NCBI GenBank assembly: GCA_045805265.1
Contig: JBJMLO010000011.1
Span: 636,018-700,017 of the forward strand
DNA: 64,000 nt
Source of the DNA: JBJMLO01 sp045805265
GTDB lineage: Bacteria; Actinomycetota; UBA4738; JACQTL01
Reading direction: 5' to 3'
Positions 7,997 to 15,731 of this stretch are shown piece by piece (the stretch's first letter is position 1; each line of letters starts with the position of its first letter). A program made the position numbers and the translations under genes. Below the pieces are notes generated by a model that saw only the letters and a program-made list of their open reading frames with translations, was not told where the DNA came from and searched no databases.

Positions 7997-9508
7997 TCAG
8001 TGCGTCACCTCGGTGCAGCGTTCGGGGCCAAAGGTCGAAGGATGCCCGCCGCGGTCGACCGCTCGGGCCGAGAAGCAGTACTCGAACCCGAAGTCGCCGG
8101 TGAACGTGGCCGACCGAATGGTCGTGTGGGTCAGGAAGGCGTGGAAGCGACCGAACTGCGAGGCTCCGATCGTCCGGCGGTGGAACCGGACGTCGAACGA
8201 CGCGGTTCCCGCCCGGCCGCCGGGCGAGTTCCACGCGAACGTGAACGCACGGTGGTGCAGGGTGGACGAGGTCGGCCTCGTGACCACCGCGACGGGGAGC
8301 TCGTAGGCACCGATCTCGCAGGCGGCGCCCTGGGGCCGGGTCACGCCGCGCTGGTCCTTCGCCTCGCACCCCGCCCCGCCGTGGTCGACCGCGAGGCTCG
8401 AGGTCTGCAGGGCAATGGTCGGCGTCGGGCCGCCGTTCGCCGCGAGCGGTGTGAGGCCGGCCGGTGTGCTCTGGTCGTCACCGACGCCCGTGAAATGGCA
8501 CGTGGTGCCCGTATCCAGGTTGTGTCCGGTCGAATCGACCGTGTCGGTTGTCACATCGCAGTTCGCGGGCGTGTTGTTCGCCACGATCGTGTTCCCGACC
8601 GTGATGTGTTCGCTCCCGTCGTGGCTGAAGTGGTTGATCCCTCCGCTGGTGCCATCGCGTGAGGTGTTCTGGGCGATGGTGTCGTTGTTGAGGGTGACGC
8701 TCGCGTTCTGGCTGAGGAACCCGCCTCCGTAGCTCCCCGAGTTCCCCTCGATCGAGCTGTTCCGGATCGTCAGCGACGAGTTCATGATGAAGATCCCCCC
8801 GCCCTGCTTCGTTTCGCCGCTGTCCGACGTCGACGTCTGATTCCCGCTGAGGGTGCTCTGGACGATGGTGGTCGGCCCCGCCAGGTCGAGCCCGCCACCG
8901 TCCGGATTGATCGACCCGTCCACGGTGTGATTCCCGGTGACCACGGTTCGCGACATCGTGAGCGTCCCCGAGCTGAAGATCCCGCCGCCTCCGTTCGCGG
9001 TGTTCGACGCGACCACGGCGTAGCGGAGCGTCAGGGTTCCACTCACAAGGATGCCCCCGCCGGCGTGGTCGCCGGGGTTCCCGCCCCGGATGGTCAGCCT
9101 CGAGATCGTCGCGCTGGTGGATGGCCGGATCTCGAAGATGCGGTCCGCCCCGAGGCCCTTGACGATGGTGGTCGGCGCGCCGTGGCCCCGGATGGTCACG
9201 GCCTCCGTGATGTCGAGGTCGCCGGACGCGGCGTGGTTCTCCCCCGCGCCGGTCAAGGTCAGCTGGTAGGTCCCGGCCGGGACGACGATCACGTCGGCGC
9301 CGGCCGCCGCGTTCGCCGCCCGGACGGCCTCGCGCAGCGAGCAGTCGGCTGGCGTGCAGGCGCCGTCGTTCGTGTCGCTGGTCCTGGTGACGGTGAACGT
9401 CGTCGAGGCCGCCGCGGGCGGAGCGCCGTATCCGGCCACGCCGACGATCATCGCAATCGACAATGCCGTTGCTGTCGAGGCCAGCCAGAGACGGAGACGT
9501 CGGGACAT
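7997..9508 (-). CDS. Secreted right-handed beta-helix protein with CSLREA-type N-terminus
   Basis: 503 residues. A Tat/Sec-type signal peptide (about 1-35, MSRRLRLWLASTATALSIAM) precedes FTVTRTSDTND and the CSLREAV motif at about residue 57, the hallmark of secreted CSLREA-domain proteins. The body (about 85-400) is a series of short Gly/Asn-rich repeats (TIRGGN, GGGIFSSG, GGGLDLAG, NSSIEGNSG) typical of parallel beta-helices, closing with the QRGVTRP..CEIGAYE motif seen at the end of such passenger-like domains. The last 90 residues form a beta-sandwich-like domain with paired Cys. It lies outside the cell; a polysaccharide-related or adhesive role is possible but no lyase residues can be assigned. 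AAGGGAG precedes the ATG. Confidence 0.85.
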   Translation of the reverse strand: MSRRLRLWLASTATALSIAMIVGVAGYGAPPAAASTTFTVTRTSDTNDGACTPADCSLREAVRAANAAAGADVIVVPAGTYQLTLTGAGENHAASGDLDITEAVTIRGHGAPTTIVKGLGADRIFEIRPSTSATISRLTIRGGNPGDHAGGGILVSGTLTLRYAVVASNTANGGGGIFSSGTLTMSRTVVTGNHTVDGSINPDGGGLDLAGPTTIVQSTLSGNQTSTSDSGETKQGGGIFIMNSSLTIRNSSIEGNSGSYGGGFLSQNASVTLNNDTIAQNTSRDGTSGGINHFSHDGSEHITVGNTIVANNTPANCDVTTDTVDSTGHNLDTGTTCHFTGVGDDQSTPAGLTPLAANGGPTPTIALQTSSLAVDHGGAGCEAKDQRGVTRPQGAACEIGAYELPVAVVTRPTSSTLHHRAFTFAWNSPGGRAGTASFDVRFHRRTIGASQFGRFHAFLTHTTIRSATFTGDFGFEYCFSARAVDRGGHPSTFGPERCTEVTH

Positions 9509-9541
9509 GGGGGGGCGCTCCCTTTCGATAGGTGAGCAAGC

Positions 9542-9571
9542 ACCGTACGCCCGCGCCCCATCGAACAGCAA
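9542..9571 (-). promoter_or_regulatory. Sigma70-like promoter of the beta-helix gene
   Basis: On the minus strand TTGCTG (9571-9566) and TACGGT (9547-9542, a TAnnnT -10) are separated by 18 bases. The predicted start point near 9535 gives a leader of about 27 bases containing the AAGGGAG ribosome-binding site of the gene starting at 9508. Confidence 0.4.
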
Positions 9572-9618
9572 TGGACAGAAGCGCCCCCGGGTGAGCCGAT
9601 CTGCGGCATCCTGTCGCC

Positions 9619-9990
9619 ATGGCCGGCAACCCGACGCGGACCCGGAAGGCGCTGCTGGAGTTCGCGCTGTCGTTGCCGGGGGCCTTCGAGGACCACCCGT
9701 GGGGGGAGGCCGTGGCCAAGGTGAACGGCAAGATCTTCGTGTTCTTCGGCGCCGGCGAGGGGACGCCCACGACCGCCATCGCCGTGAAGCTGGACGAGTC
9801 GCTCGAGCAGGCCCTGGCCGTTCCCGAGGCCGCCCCCACCGGGTACGGGCTCGGGCGAGCCGGCTGGGTGACGGTCCCACTCCTGCCCGCCACGCCGCCA
9901 CTCGACGTGCTGAAGGACTGGGTCGAGGAGAGCTTTCGGCGCGTGGCCCCCAAGCGCCTGGTGAAGGAGCTGGACGAGGGCCGTGGCTGA
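9619..9990 (+). CDS. MmcQ/YjbR family protein
   Basis: 123 residues, a single domain of the MmcQ/YjbR (CyaY-like fold) family. Family landmarks visible are ALSLPGAFEDHPWGE near residue 16, KIFVFFG near 38, AIAVKLD near 55, and a basic C-terminal segment SFRRVAPKRLVKEL. Members are small proteins, some thought to bind DNA or nucleotides; the biochemical role is not established. The sequence gives no more specific function. It stands alone, divergent from the beta-helix gene and convergent with the WxLIP-like gene. Confidence 0.8.
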   Translation: MAGNPTRTRKALLEFALSLPGAFEDHPWGEAVAKVNGKIFVFFGAGEGTPTTAIAVKLDESLEQALAVPEAAPTGYGLGRAGWVTVPLLPATPPLDVLKDWVEESFRRVAPKRLVKELDEGRG

Positions 9991-10085
9991 GCGCCGCCGA
10001 GCCTCGCCTCACACCGCTACGACGCTCCCTGGCACGTGTCCGTGGCGTGCCGCATCGAGATGTCGCCTCGCTGCATCTGCACGGC

Positions 10086-10102
10086 GCCGCCCGTCGGGCG
10101 GC
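10086..10102. terminator. GC-rich hairpin between convergent genes
   Basis: GCCGCCC-gtc-GGGCGGC is a perfect 7-base stem with a 3-base loop. It lies 10 bases beyond the stop of the minus-strand gene (10113) and about 95 beyond the plus-strand MmcQ gene. It has no U-tract, as is common for terminator hairpins in high-GC actinobacteria, and could serve both genes. Confidence 0.45.
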
Positions 10103-10112
10103 TCGGCGAATG

Positions 10113-11144
10113 TCACCTCCGGTGAAGCGCTCCGACCCTGTGCGCTCCGCCTCGTTCTCCCTGGCGACGTCGCCGGCGAACGAGGAGGAGGAACCACCAC
10201 CCGCCGGCGAGCACGACCACGGTGACCAGGATCAGCCACCAGACTCCCCCGCCGGAATCCGAGGAAACGGGGGACGAGCGCGCCCCCGCCCGGGCCGGAA
10301 ATGTGATCGTGGCCTCCGCCCGGCGCCGCACCAGCCCGGAGCTCAGCACCAACGCCGCCCGCCACGGTCCACGGGGGAGCTGGGGGTCGAGCTGAACTCG
10401 GACGGGTTCGCGCTGGCCGATCCCGATCGTGGTTCCCGACTGCACGTCGAACGGACCCGCGGAGATGCCACCCGGGCCGTCGGTGAGTCGGAGTCGGCCG
10501 GTGACGTCGATGGCTCGCCCTCCGCTGTTGAACACGGTCGCCGAGACGAACCGGCGCCCTGCACGGTCCTGCATGGCGGTGAGGGACTCGATCCGGAAGT
10601 CGGTGGGCGGCACGTTCCCGCTGCCCACGGACAGATACACACGAATCCCGACGCGGTTGATCCGGGTGAGGCCGCCGCTCGGTGGCCGACTCGGAGCGGA
10701 CTCCGCCCACACGACCGAGTACCGCTCCCCGTCGGCCGCACCGGGCGGAACCGCGATCGTCACCTCCGCCGTGGCTGATCCATGGGGTGCCAGGTCCACG
10801 GTTGAGGGATCGACGGTGATCCACCCGGACAACTCGTTCTGGGCGTGGCCGTCGAGGAACCGGAAGCGGCCGCCCGAGATCGCGGCCCCGGCGGCGTACA
10901 GGGAGAGCCGCTCGGGGTGGTCGAGCCCACTCGAAACCCCGATCCGGCGATGGATGGCTTCGCCCTGAGCGAGGTGATCGATGATGAACACCCGGGCTCG
11001 TGGATCGTGCTGGAAGGCGACGGGAGCCTCGAGGAGCCGAATCCCGATGGACCCCGGCGGGGCGCTCTCCTGGGCCAGAACGGGAACGGCCTGGGCAAGG
11101 ACGACAATGGCGGCCAACGCGAGAGAGCGGCGAATGGCAATCAC
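10113..11144 (-). CDS. WxL-interacting-protein-like (DUF916-type) membrane-anchored surface protein
   Basis: 343 residues: signal peptide (1-24, ending VPVLAQ), two immunoglobulin-like extracellular domains (about 30-150 and 165-275), one membrane helix (about 303-323, WWLILVTVVVLAGGWWFLLLV) and an Arg-rich cytoplasmic tail. The domain order, the DPRARVFIIDHLAQGE opening segment and the tail resemble DUF916/WxLIP proteins, which bind peptidoglycan and hold WxL-domain proteins at the surface of Gram-positive bacteria. The gene just upstream on the same strand (11208-11744) looks like a WxL-like partner. The GTG start is preceded by GAGGAGG. The WxLIP assignment comes from architecture and neighbour and needs a profile search. 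Confidence 0.7.
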   Translation of the reverse strand: MIAIRRSLALAAIVVLAQAVPVLAQESAPPGSIGIRLLEAPVAFQHDPRARVFIIDHLAQGEAIHRRIGVSSGLDHPERLSLYAAGAAISGGRFRFLDGHAQNELSGWITVDPSTVDLAPHGSATAEVTIAVPPGAADGERYSVVWAESAPSRPPSGGLTRINRVGIRVYLSVGSGNVPPTDFRIESLTAMQDRAGRRFVSATVFNSGGRAIDVTGRLRLTDGPGGISAGPFDVQSGTTIGIGQREPVRVQLDPQLPRGPWRAALVLSSGLVRRRAEATITFPARAGARSSPVSSDSGGGVWWLILVTVVVLAGGWWFLLLVRRRRRQGERGGAHRVGALHRR

Positions 11145-11207
11145 GCTACCTCCTCACCGTGGGATCTCCGGGAGCCGGCCGACCCAAGCCGTCGGACGCC
11201 CGACCGT

Positions 11208-11744
11208 CTACGCGACGGAGTGCGTGATCGTGCCGCTGTAGGTCCCGGCCACGGCGGACGCGGGGACGGTGATGGTCACCGTCGGATTCCACGAAGCTGA
11301 GTTGTTCCCGACGAGCACCGATGCGGAGAACGCCGTCCTGGAGGCGCTCAGGTCCTGGGCGTTCCCTGACGTGGCCTGGCCGGGCGTGAACGTCCCGACT
11401 CCCGTAGAGGCGGTGGCGGGGCCCGACCAGTACGTCGCCGCGGCCTTGGCGATGGTCTCGTCCGTGGTGGCGCCGCCGGTGGTGAAGTCCGTCGACGAGA
11501 CCGAGGAGGTCCACGATCCGAGGAGCGTTCCCCGGCCGTCGGTCACGGTCACCGTGCCGAGCTGCGCGGAGACGGTCCCGCCGCCGGTGGCGCCCGATCC
11601 CAGGCTCTTCGAGGCGGGGGCGCTGATCGAAAGGGACCCTGCGACCAGTGAGAACGTCGTCGTGGTCCCCGCGGCGTGCGCGGGGAGGGCTCCGGCAAAC
11701 AGGCCGAGCACGATGGCGGCGACCGCGATTCCTCGTCGTGCCAT
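11208..11744 (-). CDS. Secreted WxL-like domain protein
   Basis: 178 residues. The signal peptide ends ALPAHA (about 24), and the mature protein is a Thr/Ser/Gly-rich beta-domain. The segment VTVTDGRGTLLGSW and the closing AGTYSGTITHSVA correspond to the DxRG..GW and C-terminal GxYxGtxt strands of WxL-type domains, which attach non-covalently to cell walls. No anchor or LPXTG is present. It is followed 63 bases later by the DUF916-like gene, the pairing seen in Firmicutes WxL loci. A shared promoter and co-transcription are likely but not demonstrated. An alternative reading is a generic secreted beta-sandwich protein. Confidence 0.65.
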   Translation of the reverse strand: MARRGIAVAAIVLGLFAGALPAHAAGTTTTFSLVAGSLSISAPASKSLGSGATGGGTVSAQLGTVTVTDGRGTLLGSWTSSVSSTDFTTGGATTDETIAKAAATYWSGPATASTGVGTFTPGQATSGNAQDLSASRTAFSASVLVGNNSASWNPTVTITVPASAVAGTYSGTITHSVA

Positions 11745-12031
11745 GGGTCCTCTCCTCGTCCAACGTCCAACGCCTGATCTGACGGAGCGATTGCTGCCGT
11801 TCTGTTCAAGAGCATCGGTGCGTGGGCAGGGGGCCTTGAGCGAGCCCGCTGGTCGAGACAGAGGACTTCAGGCGGCGCGGATTCGTCACGCGCGTGCAGG
11901 ACTCCGGTGCCGGCGTGTTCGGTGAATTTCGCGCGAGCCGGAGCGGGGGTTCGGTCGTAGTACCTGCGAAGAACCCATCGGCGTCGGTGGCCACGCGCCG
12001 CCGTCACATCGTGCGCCCGAAGGAGGTTTCC

Positions 12032-13123
12032 ATGCTCAGACGAGCGTGCTCCGCCGTGCTCGTTCCGGTCGTCCTGCTCCTCGTCGCGGTCGCGGCGAGT
12101 CCGGCAGCGGCCGGGTCGAACTCCTACCACGTCACGAAACTCGTGTCGGACCAAGCCGGGGAGGCGGCCAACACCGACTCCAATCTGGTGAATGCGTGGG
12201 GCCTGGCCGCAGGGCCGACCACGCCGTGGTGGGTCGCCGACAACGAGACGAAGGTCTCCACCCTGTACGACGGATCGGGCAACGGCTTCCCCTCCACCGG
12301 GCCGCTGGTCGTCGACGTGCCCGGGGCGCCGACGGGACTCGTGTTCAACGGTGGGTCCGGATTCGTCGTGTCCGACGGGACGAACTCGGGCCCCGCCAAG
12401 TTCCTGTTCGCCACGGAGGCCGGCACGATCCGTGGGTGGAGCCCGGCCGTGCCGCCGCCCCCGCTGTCGACGCAGACGGAGGTTGGCAAGGACCGCTCCG
12501 GCGTGGGCGCCATCTACAAGGGCCTCGCCATCGCCTCGACCCCCGACGGCGACCGGCTGTACGCGGCCGATTTCCACAACGGGCGGGTCGACGTCTTCGA
12601 CAGCGACTTCGGCCTGGTGACGTCTCCGGGCGCGTTCGTCGACCCCACCCTTCCGGCGCGCTTCGCGCCGTTCGGGATCCAGGCCATCGGCGACGCGATC
12701 TTCGTCGCCTACGCAAAGCAGGACGCCGATCGCGAGGACGAGGTTGCCGGCCGGGGGCTCGGGTTCGTCGACATGTACGACACGAGCGGCAACATCCTCG
12801 GGCGCGTGGCCACTCGTGGGCTGCTGAACGCGCCGTGGGGCCTTGCGATCGCGCCGGCGACCTTCGGCCGGTTCGGCGGGGACCTCCTCGTCGGGAACTT
12901 CGGCGACGGGCAGATCAACGCGTTCGTCCAGCGACCGAACGGCAGGTTCGAGCACGACGGCAGGCTCCGCCGGCCCAACGGCCTGCCGCTCGCGATCGAC
13001 GGCCTGTGGGCGCTGCAGGTCGGCAACGACAACGCCGCGGGCTCGTCGAACTCGGTGTTCTTCACCGCCGGGCCGGACGACGAGACCCACGGCCTGTTCG
13101 GGCGGATCGACCCCGCCTCGTAG
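12032..13123 (+). CDS. Secreted beta-propeller protein of the TIGR03118 type
   Basis: 363 residues. The signal peptide (1-28, ending SPAAAG) is followed by the TIGR03118 landmarks: LVSDQAGEAANTDSNLVNAWGLA, WWVADN, STLYDGSG, GTIRGWSP, YKGLAIAS, LYAADFHNGRVDVFD, APFGIQAIG, GRVATRGLLNAPWGLAIAP and LLVGNFGDGQINAF. These form NHL-like blades of an extracellular propeller; the family is widespread in soil bacteria and has no known activity. The ATG at 12032 is preceded by AAGGAGG. The 287 bases upstream hold no other gene or clear promoter. Confidence 0.9.
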   Translation: MLRRACSAVLVPVVLLLVAVAASPAAAGSNSYHVTKLVSDQAGEAANTDSNLVNAWGLAAGPTTPWWVADNETKVSTLYDGSGNGFPSTGPLVVDVPGAPTGLVFNGGSGFVVSDGTNSGPAKFLFATEAGTIRGWSPAVPPPPLSTQTEVGKDRSGVGAIYKGLAIASTPDGDRLYAADFHNGRVDVFDSDFGLVTSPGAFVDPTLPARFAPFGIQAIGDAIFVAYAKQDADREDEVAGRGLGFVDMYDTSGNILGRVATRGLLNAPWGLAIAPATFGRFGGDLLVGNFGDGQINAFVQRPNGRFEHDGRLRRPNGLPLAIDGLWALQVGNDNAAGSSNSVFFTAGPDDETHGLFGRIDPAS

Positions 13124-13148
13124 CGGCACGGCACGTCCGGAAGGTGTC

Positions 13149-13215
13149 GGGCGCCGGCGCCCGGGGTAGCCCCGAAGGAGGGGCCACCGCGAGTCGACCG
13201 GCGCCCGCGCGCCGG
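13149..13215 (+). terminator. Three consecutive GC hairpins downstream of the TIGR03118 gene
   Basis: A self-complementary GGGCGCCGGCGCCC (13149-13162), GGGG-tag-CCCC (13163-13173) and CCGGCGC-ccgc-GCGCCGG (13198-13215) follow within 92 bases of the stop at 13123. They lack a U-tract. A tandem terminator or 3' stabiliser is the simplest reading. The rest of the 13124-13375 gap holds only a 37-codon open frame from 13220 with no recognisable product. Confidence 0.4.
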
Positions 13216-13375
13216 AGTCATGCCCCGCACCGCCCTGATGGTCTTCGGGCCGCGAGAAGCAGGGGAGCTCGAGGCCGTGTGGACGATCCTGCAGGTCTCC
13301 CATGCGTTCGCCCGGGGGCCCTTCCCCTAGCATGACGCGATCCCGAGAGGTACCGGGCTGGAGGAGGAGGCCGAG

Positions 13376-14157
13376 ATGACGGTCGTCGAGCGGCACGACG
13401 AGGGAACGTTCTGCTGGATCGAGATCGCGGCCACCGACCAGGCGGGGCTCGACTTCTATCCGCGGATGTTCGGGTGGGATGGCGACACGCAGCCGGTCCC
13501 GGGCGGGTCCTACACGCTGTTCTCGCTGGGCGGACGGCCCGTGGCCGGCGGGTTCCTGCTCGGCGAGGAGCAGATCGCGAGCGGGATGCCGGCCCACTGG
13601 AACCTGTACGTCGGCGTCGCCGACGTCGACGCCACGGTCGCGCGGGCGAAGGAGCTGGGTGGCACGCTGATCGTGGGGCCGGTCGACATCCCGAAGACCG
13701 GACGGACCGCCGCGGTCGCCGATCCGACGGGCGCGGTGATCTGCCTGTGGCAGGCCGGCGGGCACATCGGGTTCCACGTCCGTGACGAACCGGGAACGTT
13801 CTCCTGGCCGGAGCTCTTGACGCCGGAGACCGATCGCGCCGTGGAGTTCTACGCCGGGCTGTTCGGGTGGACCGCGGACGATCCGGCGCGCATGGGCGCC
13901 GGCGCCCCGTACACGATCCTGCGCCTCGACGGGCGGAGCGTCGGCGGCCTCGCCACGCCGCCGGCCGAAGGGGTCGGGCCGGCCTGGTTCCCGTACTTCG
14001 AGTGGCCGACCCCGACGCTGCCGTGGCGTCCGCCGTCGAGCTCGGCGGCCATGTGCACATGGACCCGACCACCGTCCAGGGCGCGGGCCGCCTCGCCGCG
14101 ATCGGAGACCCGGACGACGCGAGCTTCTGCGTGATCCGGTCCGAACCTGCCGTGTAG
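13376..14157 (+). CDS. Two-domain VOC (glyoxalase-fold) protein, interrupted by a one-base frameshift
   Basis: Two VOC domains follow each other: residues 5-125 (TFCWIEIAATDQAGLDFYPRMFG) and about 135-260 (TFSWPELLTPETDRAVEFYAGLFG). At 14000-14004 the text reads ttcgagtggcc where family logic expects ttcgaggtggcc. Up to WFPYFE the frame starting at 13376 is correct. From 14002 the +2 frame continues with VADPDAAVASAVELGGHVHMDP and DDASFCVIRSEPAV, ending at 14157. Without correction the product ends in low-complexity sequence at 14134. One missing G is the cause, either a real mutation or an assembly error. An intact protein of about 260 residues would resemble bidomain VOC proteins of actinobacteria; the substrate is unknown. 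GGAGGAGG precedes the ATG. Confidence 0.8.
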
Positions 14158-14250
14158 CTCCGGCCGCGAATCTTCCTGGCATTCAGCCTGCTCTCAGGTC
14201 GCCCTTCCTACCGTCCCTCGCGTCGTCGTCCGGACGGAAGGAGGAGGGGC

Positions 14251-14985
14251 ATGAGGAGAGGACTGATCGCATTGGTGGCCGCCGGCGTGGTGATGACGGC
14301 GGCCGGCAACGCGTGGACCGCCGCGTCGCCGCACGACGCGCGCATCGCGTCGGCCGGGGGGGCGTCCATCGACCCGGGGAACTTCGTCCGCCACGTGACG
14401 AACCCGTTCTATCCACTGCGGTCGGGGACCCTGTTCGTCTACCGGGGAACGAAGGACGGCGCGGGCCAGACCGACCGGGTGTACGTCACCCATCGAACCA
14501 AGCGGATTCTCGGCGTTCGGGCCACCGTCGTGCGCGACGTCGCGACGCACGGGTCGCGGGTGCTGGAGCGGACGCTCGACTGGTTCGCCCAGGACCGGGC
14601 GGGCAACGTGTGGTACCTGGGGGAGGCGACCCGGGAATTCCTCCCGAACGGCCACGTCAGCACCGAGGGGTCGTGGGAGGCCGGCGTGCACGGGGCGAGG
14701 CCGGGCATCGTCATGGAGGCGGACCCCCGCGCCCCCGACGGCTACCGGCAGGAGTTCTACGCGGGCCACGCCGAGGACCAGGCCTGGGTGCTGCGCCGGG
14801 GCATCACGGTCGTCGTGCCGTACGGCCGCCTCCATCGGGGGCTGCGCACCCTGGAATGGACGCCGCTCGAGCCGGGCGTGATCGACAAGAAGGCCTACGC
14901 GTGGGGCGTGGGGCTCGTGAGCGAGGAGTCCGCCACCGGCCCGCGCGAGACGGCCGAGCTGGTCCGAATCCGGCGTCCGCAGTGA
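14251..14985 (+). CDS. Secreted protein of unknown function
   Basis: 244 residues with a signal peptide (1-25). The mature part begins with IDPGNFVRHVTNPFYPLRSG and GTLFVYRGT, then contains RTLDWFAQDRAGNVWYLGEAT near residue 110 and EPGVIDKKAYAWGVGLV near 215. I recognise this as a recurrent secreted family in actinobacteria with no assigned function; it looks like an all-beta fold. No catalytic motif can be named. The ATG has a strong AAGGAGGAGG site. It lies just upstream of a two-component system but is separated from it by 74 bases, so a functional link is only possible. Confidence 0.75.
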   Translation: MRRGLIALVAAGVVMTAAGNAWTAASPHDARIASAGGASIDPGNFVRHVTNPFYPLRSGTLFVYRGTKDGAGQTDRVYVTHRTKRILGVRATVVRDVATHGSRVLERTLDWFAQDRAGNVWYLGEATREFLPNGHVSTEGSWEAGVHGARPGIVMEADPRAPDGYRQEFYAGHAEDQAWVLRRGITVVVPYGRLHRGLRTLEWTPLEPGVIDKKAYAWGVGLVSEESATGPRETAELVRIRRPQ

Positions 14986-15027
14986 CCCCAGCCGACACGA
15001 GCAGGGCGGCGAGCGTATCGCCCGCCG

Positions 15028-15033
15028 CATAAT
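15028..15033 (+). promoter_or_regulatory. Candidate -10 element of the two-component operon
   Basis: CATAAT matches five of six bases of TATAAT and stands out in GC-rich surroundings. A start point near 15041 gives a short leader holding GGGAGG (15051-15056) before the ATG at 15060. No -35 is recognisable. Confidence 0.3.
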
Positions 15034-15059
15034 CGCGGGGCGGCCGGTTCGGGAGGATC

Positions 15060-15731
15060 ATGCGCGCCCTGGTGATCGAGGACCATCCGCGGATGGCCCG
15101 GCTCCTGGAGCGGGGCCTCCGCGAGGAGGGATACGCCGTCGACGTGGCGTCGACCGGCGCCGACGGCGCGTCCCTCGCGCTGGAGTACGAGTTTGACGTG
15201 GTCGTCCTCGACCTCGGGCTCCCCGACGTCGACGGGGTCGAGGTGCTCCGGCGCCTGCGCCGCGACGGGAGGTGGACGCCGGTCCTCATCCTCACCGCGC
15301 GGGATTCCGTGGACGACCGGGTGGGCGGCCTGGACGCGGGAGCCGACGATTACCTCACGAAGCCGTTCGCGCTGCCGGAGCTGCGGGCGCGGCTCCGGGC
15401 ACTGGTGCGGCGGACGCCGCCCGAGCGCCCGGCCGTCCTCGCGGTCGGGGACCTGACCCTGGATCCCGCGACCCGGGAGGTGCGCCGGGGAGATGCGCCG
15501 ATCTCGCTCTCCCCCAAGGAGTTCGCGCTGCTCGAGCTGTTGATGCGCCGGCCGGGCGAGGTCCTGCCGCGGGCCACGCTGATGGAGCACGCCTGGGACT
15601 TCTCGTTCCAGGGCGACTGGAACATCCTCGAGGTCTACGTCCGGTACCTGCGCGAGAAGGTCGACCGTCCGTTCGGCCGTTCGACGATCGAGACGGTGCG
15701 CGGCGTGGGCTACCGGCTCCGGGGCGAGTGA
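15060..15731 (+). CDS. OmpR/PhoB-family response regulator
   Basis: 223 residues. The receiver domain (1-118) has the acidic pocket E7/D8, the phospho-acceptor D51 (VVLDLGLPDVDG) and the conserved LTKPFALPEL lysine. The winged-helix DNA-binding domain (about 128-222) has LSPKEFALLELLM and the terminal ETVRGVGYRL. It should be phosphorylated by the kinase encoded immediately downstream, whose ATG overlaps this gene's stop by one base (TGATG), a strong sign of co-translation. Target genes are not evident from the sequence. Confidence 0.95.
   Translation: MRALVIEDHPRMARLLERGLREEGYAVDVASTGADGASLALEYEFDVVVLDLGLPDVDGVEVLRRLRRDGRWTPVLILTARDSVDDRVGGLDAGADDYLTKPFALPELRARLRALVRRTPPERPAVLAVGDLTLDPATREVRRGDAPISLSPKEFALLELLMRRPGEVLPRATLMEHAWDFSFQGDWNILEVYVRYLREKVDRPFGRSTIETVRGVGYRLRGE

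Noticed and set aside
13220..13333. 37-codon open frame MPRTALMVFGPREAGELEAV and onward
   Set aside because: No ribosome-binding site, no recognised family, sits between hairpins and the VOC gene; too weak to list as a gene.
11549..14182. A minus-strand open frame of almost 880 codons
   Set aside because: It lies antisense to the TIGR03118 and VOC genes, which have clear domains and ribosome-binding sites; its translation is Arg/Gly/Pro-rich with no domain. High GC makes antisense frames long.
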